From Erythroxylum novogranatense (taxonomy: Eukaryota; Streptophyta; Magnoliopsida; Malpighiales; Erythroxylaceae), in assembly GCA_029891385.1 (NCBI GenBank), contig CM057229.1, positions 248,001 through 312,000 of the forward strand: 64,000 bases of DNA, read 5' to 3'. This document shows, one piece after another, positions 50,413 to 62,479 of the stretch (the first letter of the stretch is position 1; every line of letters begins with the position of its first letter). Position numbers and translations under genes: made by a program. Below the pieces are notes generated by a model. The model saw only the letters and a list, made by a program, of their open reading frames with translations. It was not told the DNA's origin and searched no databases.

Positions 50413-51140
50413 TTGGTGATTTTCCATGCTCATTTGGAACTGTCGCTAAGATCAGCTGGAGTTCTAAAGCCTCAAATAGTTCATGTACTACATCTGCTAA
50501 GAAATGTAGCTTTCAGCTGTGGTAAAGCTGCTGCTGAGAAATACATATGTTTTGTCAAGAATTTCATATCGAACAATTATGAAAACATTCGTCGTTATCA
50601 TCATTCAACAATTTATAATAATGTATAAACTTCCCTCTCTTGAGCTAACTTTTGGAGAGTAAGTTAGGCGCTTCTAATATAGTATCAGAATCAAGTCAAT
50701 TTGTTTCGATGGTTTGGGACGATATCCAGTTATTTTCTTTTGTTCAATATGTCCATCAGATTTTTAGTTCTATTCTGGATTGAGAGGGTATGTCAAGAAT
50801 CCCACATCGGACAACTATAAAAACATTCAACAATTTATAATAATGTGTAAACTATTGAATCTTTAATATGTGCAAAGTGTAAAATCCACGTACAAGAATT
50901 GAGCTTCAGTCAACTATTGTTTTTACTACTTATAAAACCTTTAACATTTTCTTGTTTAGTTAATACGGGACACTTTAACATGTTTTTAATTTATTGTGCC
51001 ATTGGAAGTTACTAATGTTAAAGAAATGAAATATTTGAGGCTTAGGAAATCTAATATTAGCTTCTCTCCAAATGATCTTACCGCAGTTTCAGATATGCAT
51101 GAAAATCACCAAATATTTCATTTTACTTGCGTATCTATGA
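50413..51140. pseudogene. Scrambled partial copy of NPC1 exons 9-10, partly inverted
   Basis: Three blocks match the NPC1 gene downstream. 50413-50475 is the reverse complement of about 53425-53492 (intron 9 end and exon 10; CTGTCGCTAAGATCAGCTGG). 50497-50544 matches 53222-53290 directly (intron 8 end and exon 9, with an internal deletion). 51003-51140 matches 53383-53535 directly (intron 9 end and exon 10), but the acceptor AG there is AA. The blocks are interrupted by a TRIM element. No open frame joins them, so this is non-coding debris or a non-coding regulatory sequence in the NPC1 promoter region. Confidence 0.8.
50553..50853 (+). mobile_element. TRIM-like short LTR element, second LTR truncated
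   Basis: TGTCAAGAAT begins at 50553 and again at 50791, both followed by (T/C)C(A/C)CATCGGACAA-like sequence, AAAACATTC and CAACAATTTATAATAATGT. After the first copy (to about 50677) is AGTATCAGAATC, a decayed tRNA-Met primer site. Before the second is the purine run GGATTGAGAGGGTA. The internal part is only about 110 bases and non-coding, which defines a TRIM. The second LTR stops near 50853. Confidence 0.7.
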
Positions 51141-51348
51141 GAAATTTGAGGAGAGTTTTTGACTCCATTCGGTTAAATCATGATGAGATCTTTTCTTTTC
51201 TCTTTACTGAAGATTCCAATCCGTATCTAAATCTATGCCTGATATCTAAATGCTGGTGGAGAAATTTCAGGAAAGTTATTCAACTTATCTTCAACACACT
51301 TTGATATACTCATTCAGTAACCACCTGTTCATTACTTCAAATTCTGGA

Positions 51349-54300
51349 ATGGAGTTCTGCAGGAAATGGTTCTTCGTGTTGAAGCTATTGGCCCTTTTTG
51401 CGCCTCTAACCTTTGCAGGGCAAAGGCATTCGGAAGGATACTGCGCCATGTATGACATTTGTGGTGCAAGAGATGATGGAAAATCCTTGACCTGTCCTTA
51501 TAATGTCCCTTCAACGAAGGTATGTATATACACCGTAACCTCTTAATATCAGGATTGGACAGTCATAGGAGGTTCAATTTATTCTTAATTCCATCCTTGT
51601 TCTTCATATTTCTCAGCCAAACCCACGACTTGCGCAAAAAGTTCAGAGCTTGTGCCCTACCATTACTGGAAATATTTGTTGCACGGAAGCTCAGTTTGAT
51701 ATCCTTCGATCAAATACCCAGCAAGTAAGTGGATTGCCACTAATACTTTGTAATCTCTGTTTCTTTTTGAATTATTACAACTTATCATCTTAGCACCTGT
51801 TTCACAGGCAGTTCCTTTCCTTGTTGGGTGTCCAGCTTGCTTGAGAAATTTTCTAAATCTGTTCTGTGAGATTACCTGCTCTCCTGATCAGAGCTTATTT
51901 CTCAACGTGACTTCAGTTTCCAAGGTCAGAGATTCTTGTCAAATTTGTAATGATTTCACAATAGAAACTATTGCCAACACTTGATTAAATGTGTACAACT
52001 TCTTCTTTATGCTCATGGGTATCATTCTGTTTTCAGATTAAGAATAATGTGACAGTCGAAAAGATTGATCTTTACGTGGCCGATACTTTTGGTCAAATGT
52101 TGTTTGACTCCTGCATGGAGGTGAAGTTTGGCACTATGAATATGCGAGCTATTGAGTTTGTTGGTGGTGGTGCTCAAAACTTTACGGGTAAGGTTTGGTT
52201 CAGTTCTATGATCACTTGCAATAATCTGTGAGGGGAAGAAGATCCAAACTTGTAACAGTTGATCTGATTCTCCATTTGATTACTTCTGGCAGACTGGTTC
52301 GCGTTTCTTGGCAAGCGAGCGGATCCAAATATGCCAGGATCACCGTTTGCCATTACATTCAAGTCCACTGCTCCGAGATCATCTGGAATCAGACCAATGA
52401 ACGTAACTGCCTATTCCTGCTCTGACGTTTCACTAGGCTGTTCTTGCGGTGATTGCCCTTCGTCTCCTGGTTGTAAGAACAAGGCTCCTCCGACAGAGCA
52501 TGCACCAGGTTCCTGTACCGTGAGGATTGGTCCACTCAAGGTGAGGGTGACGATTTACGGAACTTTTTCTACACAGTACATCCAAGCATATAAGTCGTCT
52601 AAAGTTTCAATCTTTTATCACTGCAGGTCAAATGTATAGACCTTGCTGTAACGATCGTCTACATTATATTGGTTTCCATACTTCTGGGTTGGAGTTTCTT
52701 TCACCGGAAAAGAGAAAGCAACCAAAGTTCTACAAGTCAACCTGATAAGGTCCTAACGATTGACTTTTAGATTGTTACCTCAGATAATAGAATCAAGAAA
52801 CTCAATTCAAAGTTTTGGTTACAGATTCATCGTTCAGCTAGTATGATTTGCAATTTTCTTTTCCTACTCTTTGCTCTTGTTTAAGCCTTCTGCCTCTAAT
52901 GACCATCAGGTAAATGAAGATCCTGCTCAAACTGGACATACGACACAGCCCTCCACTATACAAGGATATACGTCACAGTTTTACAGGTATATCCTTGAGA
53001 AATCACTGCTTGAACTAGTGTCAGGTGAACATCCTTGTTGTTTCTTTGCGTGCAGGAGTTATGGAACATGGGTCGTCCATCATCGAATCCTTGTTTTGTG
53101 CTTGTCATTGTCTGTAGTTCTTGTACTTTGTGTTGGTCTTATTCGTTTTAAGGTGGAGACAAGGCCTTCGAAGGTACGATTCGACACCCGAATTCTGTCG
53201 TTTTAGGCTTATCATTTTCTAGCTAAGAAATGTAGTTTTTCAGCTGTGGGTGGCGCCAGGGAGTAAAGCTGCTGCAGAGAAACAATTTTTTGACAGTCAT
53301 CTTGCGCCTTTCTACAGAATTGAGCAGGTTCTGCAATTTTCCTACTTACACATGTTTTTAATTTGTTGAAGCTACTTAGTGGAAGTTACTAAGGTTAAGA
53401 AATGAAATATTCGAGGCTTTGGGAAAGCTAATATTAACTTCTCTCCAGCTGATCTTAGCGACAGTTCCAGATATTCATGGAAAATCACCAACTATTATAA
53501 CAGACGAAAACATCAAGTTACTTTTTGACTTGCAAAAAAAGGTAGTAATGTGATTCCTGAAGATTGTGAACTTCTACAGAAGATGGTCAGTGAAGTGTAG
53601 ATTGGAATCTCTGATTCAGAAGTGTTCCAATCTTTGACAGGTTGATGGAATCCGAGCAAACTATTCTGGTTCGATGATATCTCTGACTGACATTTGTTTG
53701 AAACCTCTGGACCAAAATTGCAGTACTCAAAGTATTCTACAGGTTATATCTTCATCTCTTACCTGCATTTGCATTTTTATTACTTTTGATTTGTTAAAAT
53801 TTTGACACACACCTCTTTCTTTCTTTCTCTCCTCTCCTCTCTATGGCAAATAGTTTTTTCAGATGGATCCTGAACAATATGCTAACTACGGGTTGGACCA
53901 CGTGCAATATTGTTTAGAGGTATACCCTTGGACCTCCATTAACAATGATTTGTTATCAGAAGTGGTTTACAGTGTGATCATGGCTATTATTGCAGCACTA
54001 TAGCTCTGATGAAAGATGTTTGAGTGCCTTCAAAGGCCCTCTGGACCCAAGCACTGCATTAGGAGGTTTCTCGGGGAACAATTATTCAGAGGTATCTTCT
54101 TCATTCTACAAAAAACATAATTAATATGGGCATATACCGATATACGTCATAGAATCCTAAGATGAATTCATTTGGAAGGCCTCTGCATTTATAGTAACAT
54201 ATCCAGTAAACAATGTGATGGATGGGGAAGGTAATCAAACTGCCATTGCTGCTGCTTGGGAGGAGGCCTTTATTCAATTGGCCAAGGTTCGTCCTTCTTT

Positions 54301-57300
54301 AAGTGCTTTGTTTGGTTGATTCCATGTCTTATGTTGGAGCATTTCAGGTCTTTGAGCGCTGATTTCAAGGATAGAACTTCCCTTCTTTTTGGTAATCTCC
54401 TTGCTCTTTAATGCATCAGGATGAACTATTGCCAATGGTGTTATCTAAAAACCTTACACTATCTTTCTCGTCCGAAAGATCCTTGGAGGATGAGTTGAAA
54501 AGAGAAAGCTTTGCTGATGTAATAACAGTACTGGTAGGTAGTAATCTCTCTTTCTCTTCGCTACCCTGTCCTGGATGTGCAAATAAAGGTTTCAGGACCT
54601 GTGCACACGTCCATCAAAGTTTTAACCTGAACTGACATGGATCACTTCCTACCACCATTTTTGTTTCAGATAAGCTATGCTGTGATGTTTGCCTACATAT
54701 CACTTATTCTGGGTGGTGCTCCTCGTTTGTATTCCTTCTATATTTCATCTAAGGTATACTCTTTAACTTCACCTTTCCTTATTTCAATCATCATCATAAC
54801 ATATTTCTTAAAATTCCAGGTACTGCTTGGTCTCTCTGGAGTTGTGCTTGTTATGCTCTCTGTTTTGGGATCCGTAGGGTTTTTCAGTGCTATTGGAGTA
54901 AAATCTACGCTAATCATCATGGAAGTCATCCCTTTTCTTGTATTGGCTGTAAGTTTCTTTCTCCTCCACCTTGCGGACTTACATTGCTGTAGCATTTCTT
55001 CTGCACTAGGCATCATTTTGCTTAATGTTACTACATAAAACTCTGCTGATATGCCCCCTTACTTTGATATTGGTCGACCCGACATTTTGCACAAATTTAA
55101 CGAGTCTTTCAATCTTTTTCATACCAGGTTGGCGTTGACAATATGTGCATATTGGTGCATGCTGTTAAGCGACAACCACTGGATTTGCCTCTAGAAGGAA
55201 GAATAAGCAATGCCCTTGTAGAAGTTGGACCATCCATAACACTTGCTAGTCTTTCTGAAGTTTCAGCATTTTCAGTTGGGGGTTCTGTTACCATGCCTGC
55301 TTGTCGTGTGTTCTCGATGTTTGCTGGTCAGATTTGTTAATCGTTTTCCTTGAGATAATAAATGAACTGTTTTATGTTTTACTCTTCCCAAAATATAAAG
55401 CCATTTTTTGCATCGTTTTGCTGCAGCTCTGGCTGTTCTTTTGGACTTCTTCCTTCAAGTTACTGCTTTTGTTGCATTAATATCTTTGGACTGTTCTAGA
55501 GCGGATGATAATAGGGTTGATTGCTTTCCATGTTTCAAGGTTTCTTCGTCAATTACAGGATCTGATGCAGGTATAATCAAACTCTAACATCAAATGTACT
55601 TTTTAAGTGCTTGATATGTTGTTTTCTATGAAGACATTATTTATCAATTCTAACTAGGAACTTCTATATGGAAATTAGGCACTACTGGTGGAAAACCTGG
55701 ATTAATTGCTCGATATATGAAGGTCTAATTCCTTTCTTGATTAAATCTCATAATCACCATGACAGAAGTTCTTGAGCTAGTCCCTCAATATTGATGATTC
55801 AACCGACACATAATTCTCTTTTACTCTTCTTTTCCTGCATTGAAGTTTTTCTTTTTTCAGTTTCCTTTTTCAGTTCATTGTGTTTCTACTGGTTTGACAC
55901 TATCTTTTTCTTGTTCGGTTTTAGAATGTTCATGCACGGATTCTCGGTCTTTTGGCAGTTAAGATAACAGTCATTGCCATCTTTGTTGCTTTTGCACTGG
56001 CCAGTGCCGTGAGTTGCTGAATATTCTTTGTGGATTTTTCACTTCTAGCAAATCCTTGATTTTGATCTTCGTTATATTTGCATTACTTACAGGCACTAAC
56101 CACCAGGGTTCAACCTGGTTTGGAGCAGCAAACTGTTCTTCCAAAGGATTCATATCTTCAGGTTCCCCTTTCTGATAACATCTTTTGCAATGTGTTTGTA
56201 ACCATCTGATGCTTGGTTGATTGGTGAGGCTGAAGGTGGATTCTGTTTCCAGGGCTATTTTCAGAATGTCTCAGAGTATCTCAGAATCGGGGCCCCATTG
56301 TATTTTGTTGTCAAGAACTACAACTACAGGTGATCCTCTACATAGAGTGCCATTGAGCATTACTTAAAGTTTCAGCTTCTAGATATACCAAACCACCTAT
56401 TGTCTGAGATTGGAAACAGTTAATTTATATCTGCTGATTTGCTGTTATAATGGTATTAGAAAGAATTCGTTTACAAAAGTTATTTTTTTGATGTTATGGG
56501 TGTTTATTATCCTCAAATTGATATGTCCCCGTACTCTGCAGCTCAGAATCAACACAGACAAATAACTTGTGCTCCATTAGTCAATGTAATTCAAATTCAC
56601 TTTTGAATGAGGTAAAGCACATATTTTCTTGTGACTTCATATTTTTGAGGAAACATTCAAGAGCCCTATCTGGAGATATTTGATTCTTTTGGAAGCTATG
56701 TTCTCTTCTGATCTATATCCATACTGCAGTTTGCTATTAGTCTGTTACCATTGTATAGAAACGTGGATGTGCAAAAACCTTAACATATTTGCTTCTTATA
56801 ATATGTTTGGTGTCCAAATAAACATGGGAAGAGTAAAATTCCCTTAAGAAAAAAAATTGGTTTAGTGAAGAATCTTCTAAGGTTTAATTCCATGGCCCTT
56901 TTCACGTCCGTGGTTGCCTTGATCCTGATCAATGGAGCCTTCTTGTAAATCTGTGCAAGTGTTGTTTCTTTGACATAAATTTACTGTCTTCTTGCTTCTG
57001 CAGATTGCAAGAGCTTCCATATCTCCTAAATCCACATATATTGCTAAACCAGCTGCTTCTTGGCTTGATGATTTTCTTGTATGGATATCACCAGAGGCTT
57101 ATGGTTGCTGCCGTGAGTTCGCAAATGGAACTTACTGTCCTCCCAATGATCAGGTGATACTAAACAAAAATCTAAGCATGCAAATGGTAATTTGGATAGA
57201 TACAAGTCAGTCTCAGTCAGATATGCATATTATGCAAAAGACACTAGTGGATCTTAATTTGAAATATGAAGGCAACCAAACTACTGATCTACCCTTGTCA

Positions 57301-60121
57301 TATGATACAAGAGTGATCCTCATTAGTCATTAAGGGTTCAAGTCATGATGATTACTTCTTATTTCACTATTCTACAGATGTACGAATCCTCTTATAGATT
57401 ATGATTGAACATGTTAAGAAGTATGATAAAATATTTGTTTCTTGTTCAGCCTCCATGCTGTGCTCCTGATACTGATTGTGTTCTTGGTGGAGAATGCAAA
57501 GATTGTACTACGGTAATTGGCATTGCTCTTTCGGTCGATTATACTTTCATATAACAAGAGTTTAATCGGAGAGTCTTGTGATTTTTCAGTGCTTCCTCCA
57601 TTCAGAATTGAATGATGGTCGTCCATCTACTTTACAGTTTAAGCAGAAACTCCCTTGGTTCCTTAATGCTCTGCCCTCTTCAGACTGTTCAAAAGGTGGC
57701 CATGGTGCTTACACTACCAGTTTGGATCTAAGAGGTTCGTTGAGTTGGATACTTACTCTTGTCACTGAAAGCATAATTTTGGTGAGTTCAGGGAAATTCT
57801 GTACGCATGCTATGAGACTGCAAGTCCAGTTTAATTTTCCTTTTGGTTTTTGGCAATAGGCTACGAGGACGGTGTTATCCGAGCTTCATCTTTCCGCACC
57901 TATCATACGCCTCTAAACAAGCAGGTTAGTGGCTTCTAACTTGAGAGTTCCCCAGCTACACATTCTTCTTTCTCCAAGCACATAACTAAGATGGTCTTCT
58001 TTGGTTATAGGCTGACTTTATCAACTCAATTAGGGCTGCTCGAGAGTTTAGTTCAAGGATGTCTGATTCTTTGAAAGTATGAAATCTATAAGTTTGAGCT
58101 ATGTTCAGTTGTATTGGTGCAGTTTTACTTTTCATAACTATTGCTTCTTTTTACTCTAATTAGCTAATACATGATTGCTTCTATTTTACCAAACAATGGT
58201 TGCCCAGAATGATGATGCTATCTCTTAGTTCTACATGTCTTTTCTATTGCAGATGGAGATCTTTCCATACTCAGTCTTTTATATATTTTTTGAACAATAC
58301 CTTGATATTTGGAGGGTTGCATTGATCAACCTGGCCATAGCAATCGGTCAGTAACCTTTTCATCACTCTAAAGCCTTTTATGTTCCACAGAACCGATATA
58401 TTGCTTACAATGAAGATTCTGCTGCATCCTCCAAAATTTGCCTTGTTGTAGCACTTGAATCCAAACTATATAGCCAGTTTGAAATGGACCACAGTAACAA
58501 AACATAATTTTTTGTATAAAAGTTTGAATACTCATAGCCTGAGATTTCTCTTTATTAAATAGAGTTGTTACAATAGATCGTATGCCTCAATTACAGCAAA
58601 TCATATCCCATAATTATAACAGAGTCTATTCTAAAAAAGGCATGTATTTACATAATATATGATAGCAATAAAATGGTAGTTATGGTTGACTATATCTAAT
58701 AGCTATCATTCACACATAGGACATTTTTCCTTATTTTCGTGTCTCTGTGTGAAATTTTGGTGCCTAACTTCTAAATCGAAGAAGATGCCTTTGTGGTTTT
58801 CTGTAACTGTCTAGTGGTCTTCTATCATCCTTCCTTTTCCTTGCTGATAGCATTTCTCCCAGCAATGATATCTGATGAATGATTAATGTGGATGTGCATT
58901 CATCAACTTGTAAGAATTGCTACCGACAAAGGATTGATCGGATCTGTTTGATGTTCTGACAGGTGTTGTTTTTGTAGTTTGCTTGATTTTCACACTTAGG
59001 TAAGTATTTCCCTTTTTCATTGATAAGGATTATTGAAATTTTCGTCCTCTTTGGACACGAGCCTAGATAGACTAATGAGCCTATTGTACGTGTCTGATGT
59101 TTCTTTAAATGTAGTTTTTGGAGTTCAGCAATCATTTTACTGGTTTTGGTAATGATTATCGTGGATATGATGGTATTACTTCTTCCTTGAAAATAAGTTG
59201 CCAGTTCTTTCTGTTTCCTGTAACTTATCTTACATGCTGAGACTTAACAGGGTGTCATGGCAATTCTGGGTATTCAACTCAATGCAATTTCTGTTGTTAA
59301 CCTTGTAATGGCAGTAGGAATTGGTATTGAGTTCTGTGTACACATCACACATGCTTACATGGTTCGTATTAAAACCTCTAGTCCCTCACTCTTGTCCTGC
59401 ACTACCTATGATTGTTTGAAGTTGACTGTGCAACATTAATCAGAATGGTCTTAATTGCCTAGACCATATGCGTCCGAATCTCAAGCTTAATGTTCCGTTT
59501 GTTTGTTGTTTTCTAACAATACAGGTAAATGTTGGAACCAGAGACCAAAGAGTAAGGGAAGCTTTGGGTACAATGGGAACTTCTGTCCTGAGGTTCTTCT
59601 TCTACCTCTTATGTTTTGATTCATACAAGGATGCATGCAGACTACTTAATGACTTTAGATCATTAAACTCTAAAATGAAGCTTGTCTAAATGGACATTGT
59701 TGGATAAAAACATTGGTGTGGTTTTGTTATGCAGCGGAATCACATTGACAAAGCTAGTGGGTGTAGTTGTTCTTCACTTCTCCAGGACACAAATTTTCGT
59801 GGTCTGTGATCTTTTCCTATATCAATGGCACTAAAACAAGAAGCTGTTCTTCTTTCTGTTGTAAGATTTGATCATATGTAATAACTTCAATATATGTTTT
59901 TCAGATTTATTACTTCAAAATGTACATATCCTTGGTCCTACTTGGTTTCTTACACGGCCTGGTGTTCTTACCAGTAAGTCTGGCCTGCCACTCATATGCT
60001 GTTTCATTTCATCTACCTGTATTCTTACCGGTAAGTCTGACCTAGTATTCTGATAAATGTTTGTTTGCAGGTAGTGTTGAGCGTGTTTGGCCCCCCTTCT
60101 AGAAGTAGAAAAGTTCATTAG
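51349..60121 (+). CDS. NPC1: NPC1-type sterol transporter (Niemann-Pick C1), plant
   Basis: A large polytopic membrane protein of the RND/Patched superfamily, in the vacuolar/endomembrane system. It hands sterols to the membrane and in plants affects sphingolipid balance. 37 exons: 51349-51519, 51617-51724, 51808-51924, 52037-52187, 52293-52540, 52627-52749, 52910-52986, 53056-53173, 53244-53327, 53449-53541, 53641-53742, 53854-53919, 53996-54091, 54179-54286, 54420-54533, 54670-54753, 54820-54948, 55128-55326, 55427-55570, 55679-55722, 55925-56008, 56093-56161, 56253-56329, 56542-56611, 57004-57153, 57450-57512, 57590-57734, 57860-57924, 58011-58076, 58253-58346, 58963-58999, 59115-59172, 59251-59361, 59525-59592, 59735-59801, 59905-59973, 60071-60121. 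All keep frame: 1239 aa against about 1270 in Arabidopsis. Signal peptide 1-23, Cys-rich N-terminal sterol-binding domain (CYDIC-like [14 protein letters not shown]), sterol-sensing domain about 593-770, Cys-rich luminal loop, C-terminal TM bundle. Normal full-length gene. Confidence 0.95.
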
Positions 60122-61299
60122 TGTCAGAATTAATTTTGAGAGATTTGTCATGTAAGAATAATTGGAGGCATTCTAATCTAAAAGAAGCAATAGTTAAGTA
60201 AAACTGTAACAATACAGCTGAACATAGCTCAAACTTGTGGATTTTGTTAAAATATTTGCTTTAAGTTTGTGCACGTGATTGTTATGTTTTTATTTTCAAA
60301 TAAAAGTCCTAGTCAATATGTAATCTTATTCTAAAGGAGATTGTTATCTGTTATGTGATTCATAGGGATCACAATTAGGATTGCTTATTTTTTAAATTCT
60401 TGTTAACTTTCTCAACTATTTATGTTATCTGTTAGTTTCATTTCTTGTGGGTTGTATCTGTTTCTTATAAAAAGTCATGCCCTTCTACTTAAACCATCAT
60501 GTCCTTTAGTTGTTTTGATAGAAGACAACAAGGCATATATAAAGATTGGGTCTCTTTAGCATTAATTCTGCATACACTATCATTTGCATTTGTTAAAAGC
60601 TTAGAAGAACCCTTTCACATTTATTCAAGATCTCTCAACATCAATGGCAGGAGTTACGTAATAATATTCCGCATTTTATTTTTATAATAGACATGTATAC
60701 AGATTATTATCACGTCTAACAGTTGGTATCCGAGCAAACTTTTCTCTGCCTTGATGTAATTAATTTTCTGTAATGATATGCATGAATACGCGAATTTTTT
60801 GTTGCAAATATTGACATTGTTACAGTCAATATATAGTGGAAAGGTTCTTGCGTATATGAAGCAAATTGCATTTCGTTTACAATAGTTTTGAATTGGAAGT
60901 TTAGAAATCAAGAAATAGGAAGATTTAAATATGGGTCAGATTCGGGTCTTGTTGACCTGGTTGAAGGATGAAGATGATAATCAGTTTAAGGCATATGTTT
61001 GCAGTAACTCAACTTTTCCGTTCGCATCTGTTAATTCACAGATCAGTTGTCAGCAACAAATACTTTTTATTTTATGGGACCCTCGGTTATATGTATTAAC
61101 CAGTGTTTCATTGCTTCATGCTTTTACATGGAAAGCAGAAATTTTGCATGGGCCATTGTTGGACAGTTTTAAGTAAATGCTGCAGGAATCTTGTTTTCGT
61201 GTATTGCAAGTTGTACTTTTATAGCAATAGCAAGTTGCGTGGGGCCCATCGTTTGCTTTTTTTAAAGGAAAAAACAGAATCATCGAGGACAAAGAAAGG
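60122..61299. other. NPC1 3' flank and spacer, no gene seen
   Basis: AT-rich. An open frame at 60931-61176 has no recognisable features. Confidence 0.5.
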
Positions 61300-61650
61300 C
61301 TAAAAATCTAACCCAAGCCGACAGGCTTGCCCCATACACCCAGAACCTACAGGCCTTTCTCTATCAGCAACATTACAGAAAGATTGATCTAACCATAAAA
61401 TAGAACATAAAGAAGTAGGACTAGCATCCCAACTGTAGTCGTTTGCATAGAATAAGGCTACCCTTGCTAATGAATGAGCTGCCTTATTAGCAATCCTACG
61501 TATCCATTGAAAGGACAAATGAGAGAATTGTCTCATAAACGCTTGACAATCAAACGCCAACATTCTGATCTCTGAAAAACATATCGAAGAAGTTTGAATA
61601 GCTTGAATCGCCAACAAGCAATCCGATTCCAGAAGTTGTTACATGAAATC
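61300..61650 (-). pseudogene. LINE-type RNase H domain C-terminal fragment (RVT_3-like)
   Basis: On the minus strand, ESDCLLAIQAIQ, then QWIRRIANKAAHSLARVAL matches the second half of the plant LINE RNase H domain (E.D...A..A, then the helix with N.AAH.LA). A T-run at 61256-61264 on the plus strand could be the remnant poly(A) of this minus-strand insertion. No RT is present. Confidence 0.75.
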
Positions 61651-62479
61651 TTGACTAAAATGAATTATGGAGAGCACTTGTTTTCGTGAGTCAACAAGCT
61701 TCTCATGGGTCCCACCATTTGCCTTTATTATTATGAAGTCATACATAAAATCCGGACAATTAAAGCTTATATTCGTAAGGCGCAAATGAATATATACCGT
61801 AAATATATTCTAATTCATATTTATTGGATATTTAGATATAGAAATTATAAATATTTCAGCTTTGACATATTAGCCTAATTTTATTAAATTACATTATTTA
61901 AATTATGATTGATTTTAAATTCATTTATATATATTTATATTTATGCAAATATATGATATTGATTTATTATTAATCAATTGTAAAGGATTTTGTAAAACCT
62001 TTATTATTCATAGTTTTGCATAAATTGAGGTGTCATGTGATTAATATAATTTTAATTAGTTGAAGATTAGCCACAAGATCTTTGATTAATTAAAATATAT
62101 ATTATGTATTATAGATCACATCTAGTAAAATGACACCAATTGTAATTAATCATATTTAAATATAACAAAATTTATCCCACGGAAGATTTATTATATTTGC
62201 GTGATTAATTAGGATGGAATAGCAAAATTGTCTTTTCTTAATTTACCCACGGTATTAAGAAAAAGAATATAATTTGATAATTTCATCATAAAGAGTAAAT
62301 ATGAATCTTTTAATTAAAGCTTAGCCCAAAGGCAGTTTTAATTGCTATATGATTCATATATGAAATATGATTGCATGTTTTAACATTGGTAAAACATGAT
62401 ACATGTTTCTTTGTTTCAACAAATTTAGTAACAAAAGCATGTTTATATTTTGAATTTTGTGCAGTTATTCAACCTGTGA
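61651..62479. other. AT-rich region that may be the copia 5' LTR
   Basis: Directly upstream of copia gag. TTTAGTAACAAAAGC (62423-62437) could be a decayed tRNA-Met primer site, which would place the LTR end near 62421. Without the 3' LTR in the window this cannot be confirmed. Confidence 0.3.

Noticed and set aside
50251..50628. 125-codon open frame upstream of NPC1
   Set aside because: It runs through inverted and direct NPC1 pieces and into the TRIM LTR. It has no domain and uses the wrong frame of the NPC1 exon, so it is a chance frame.
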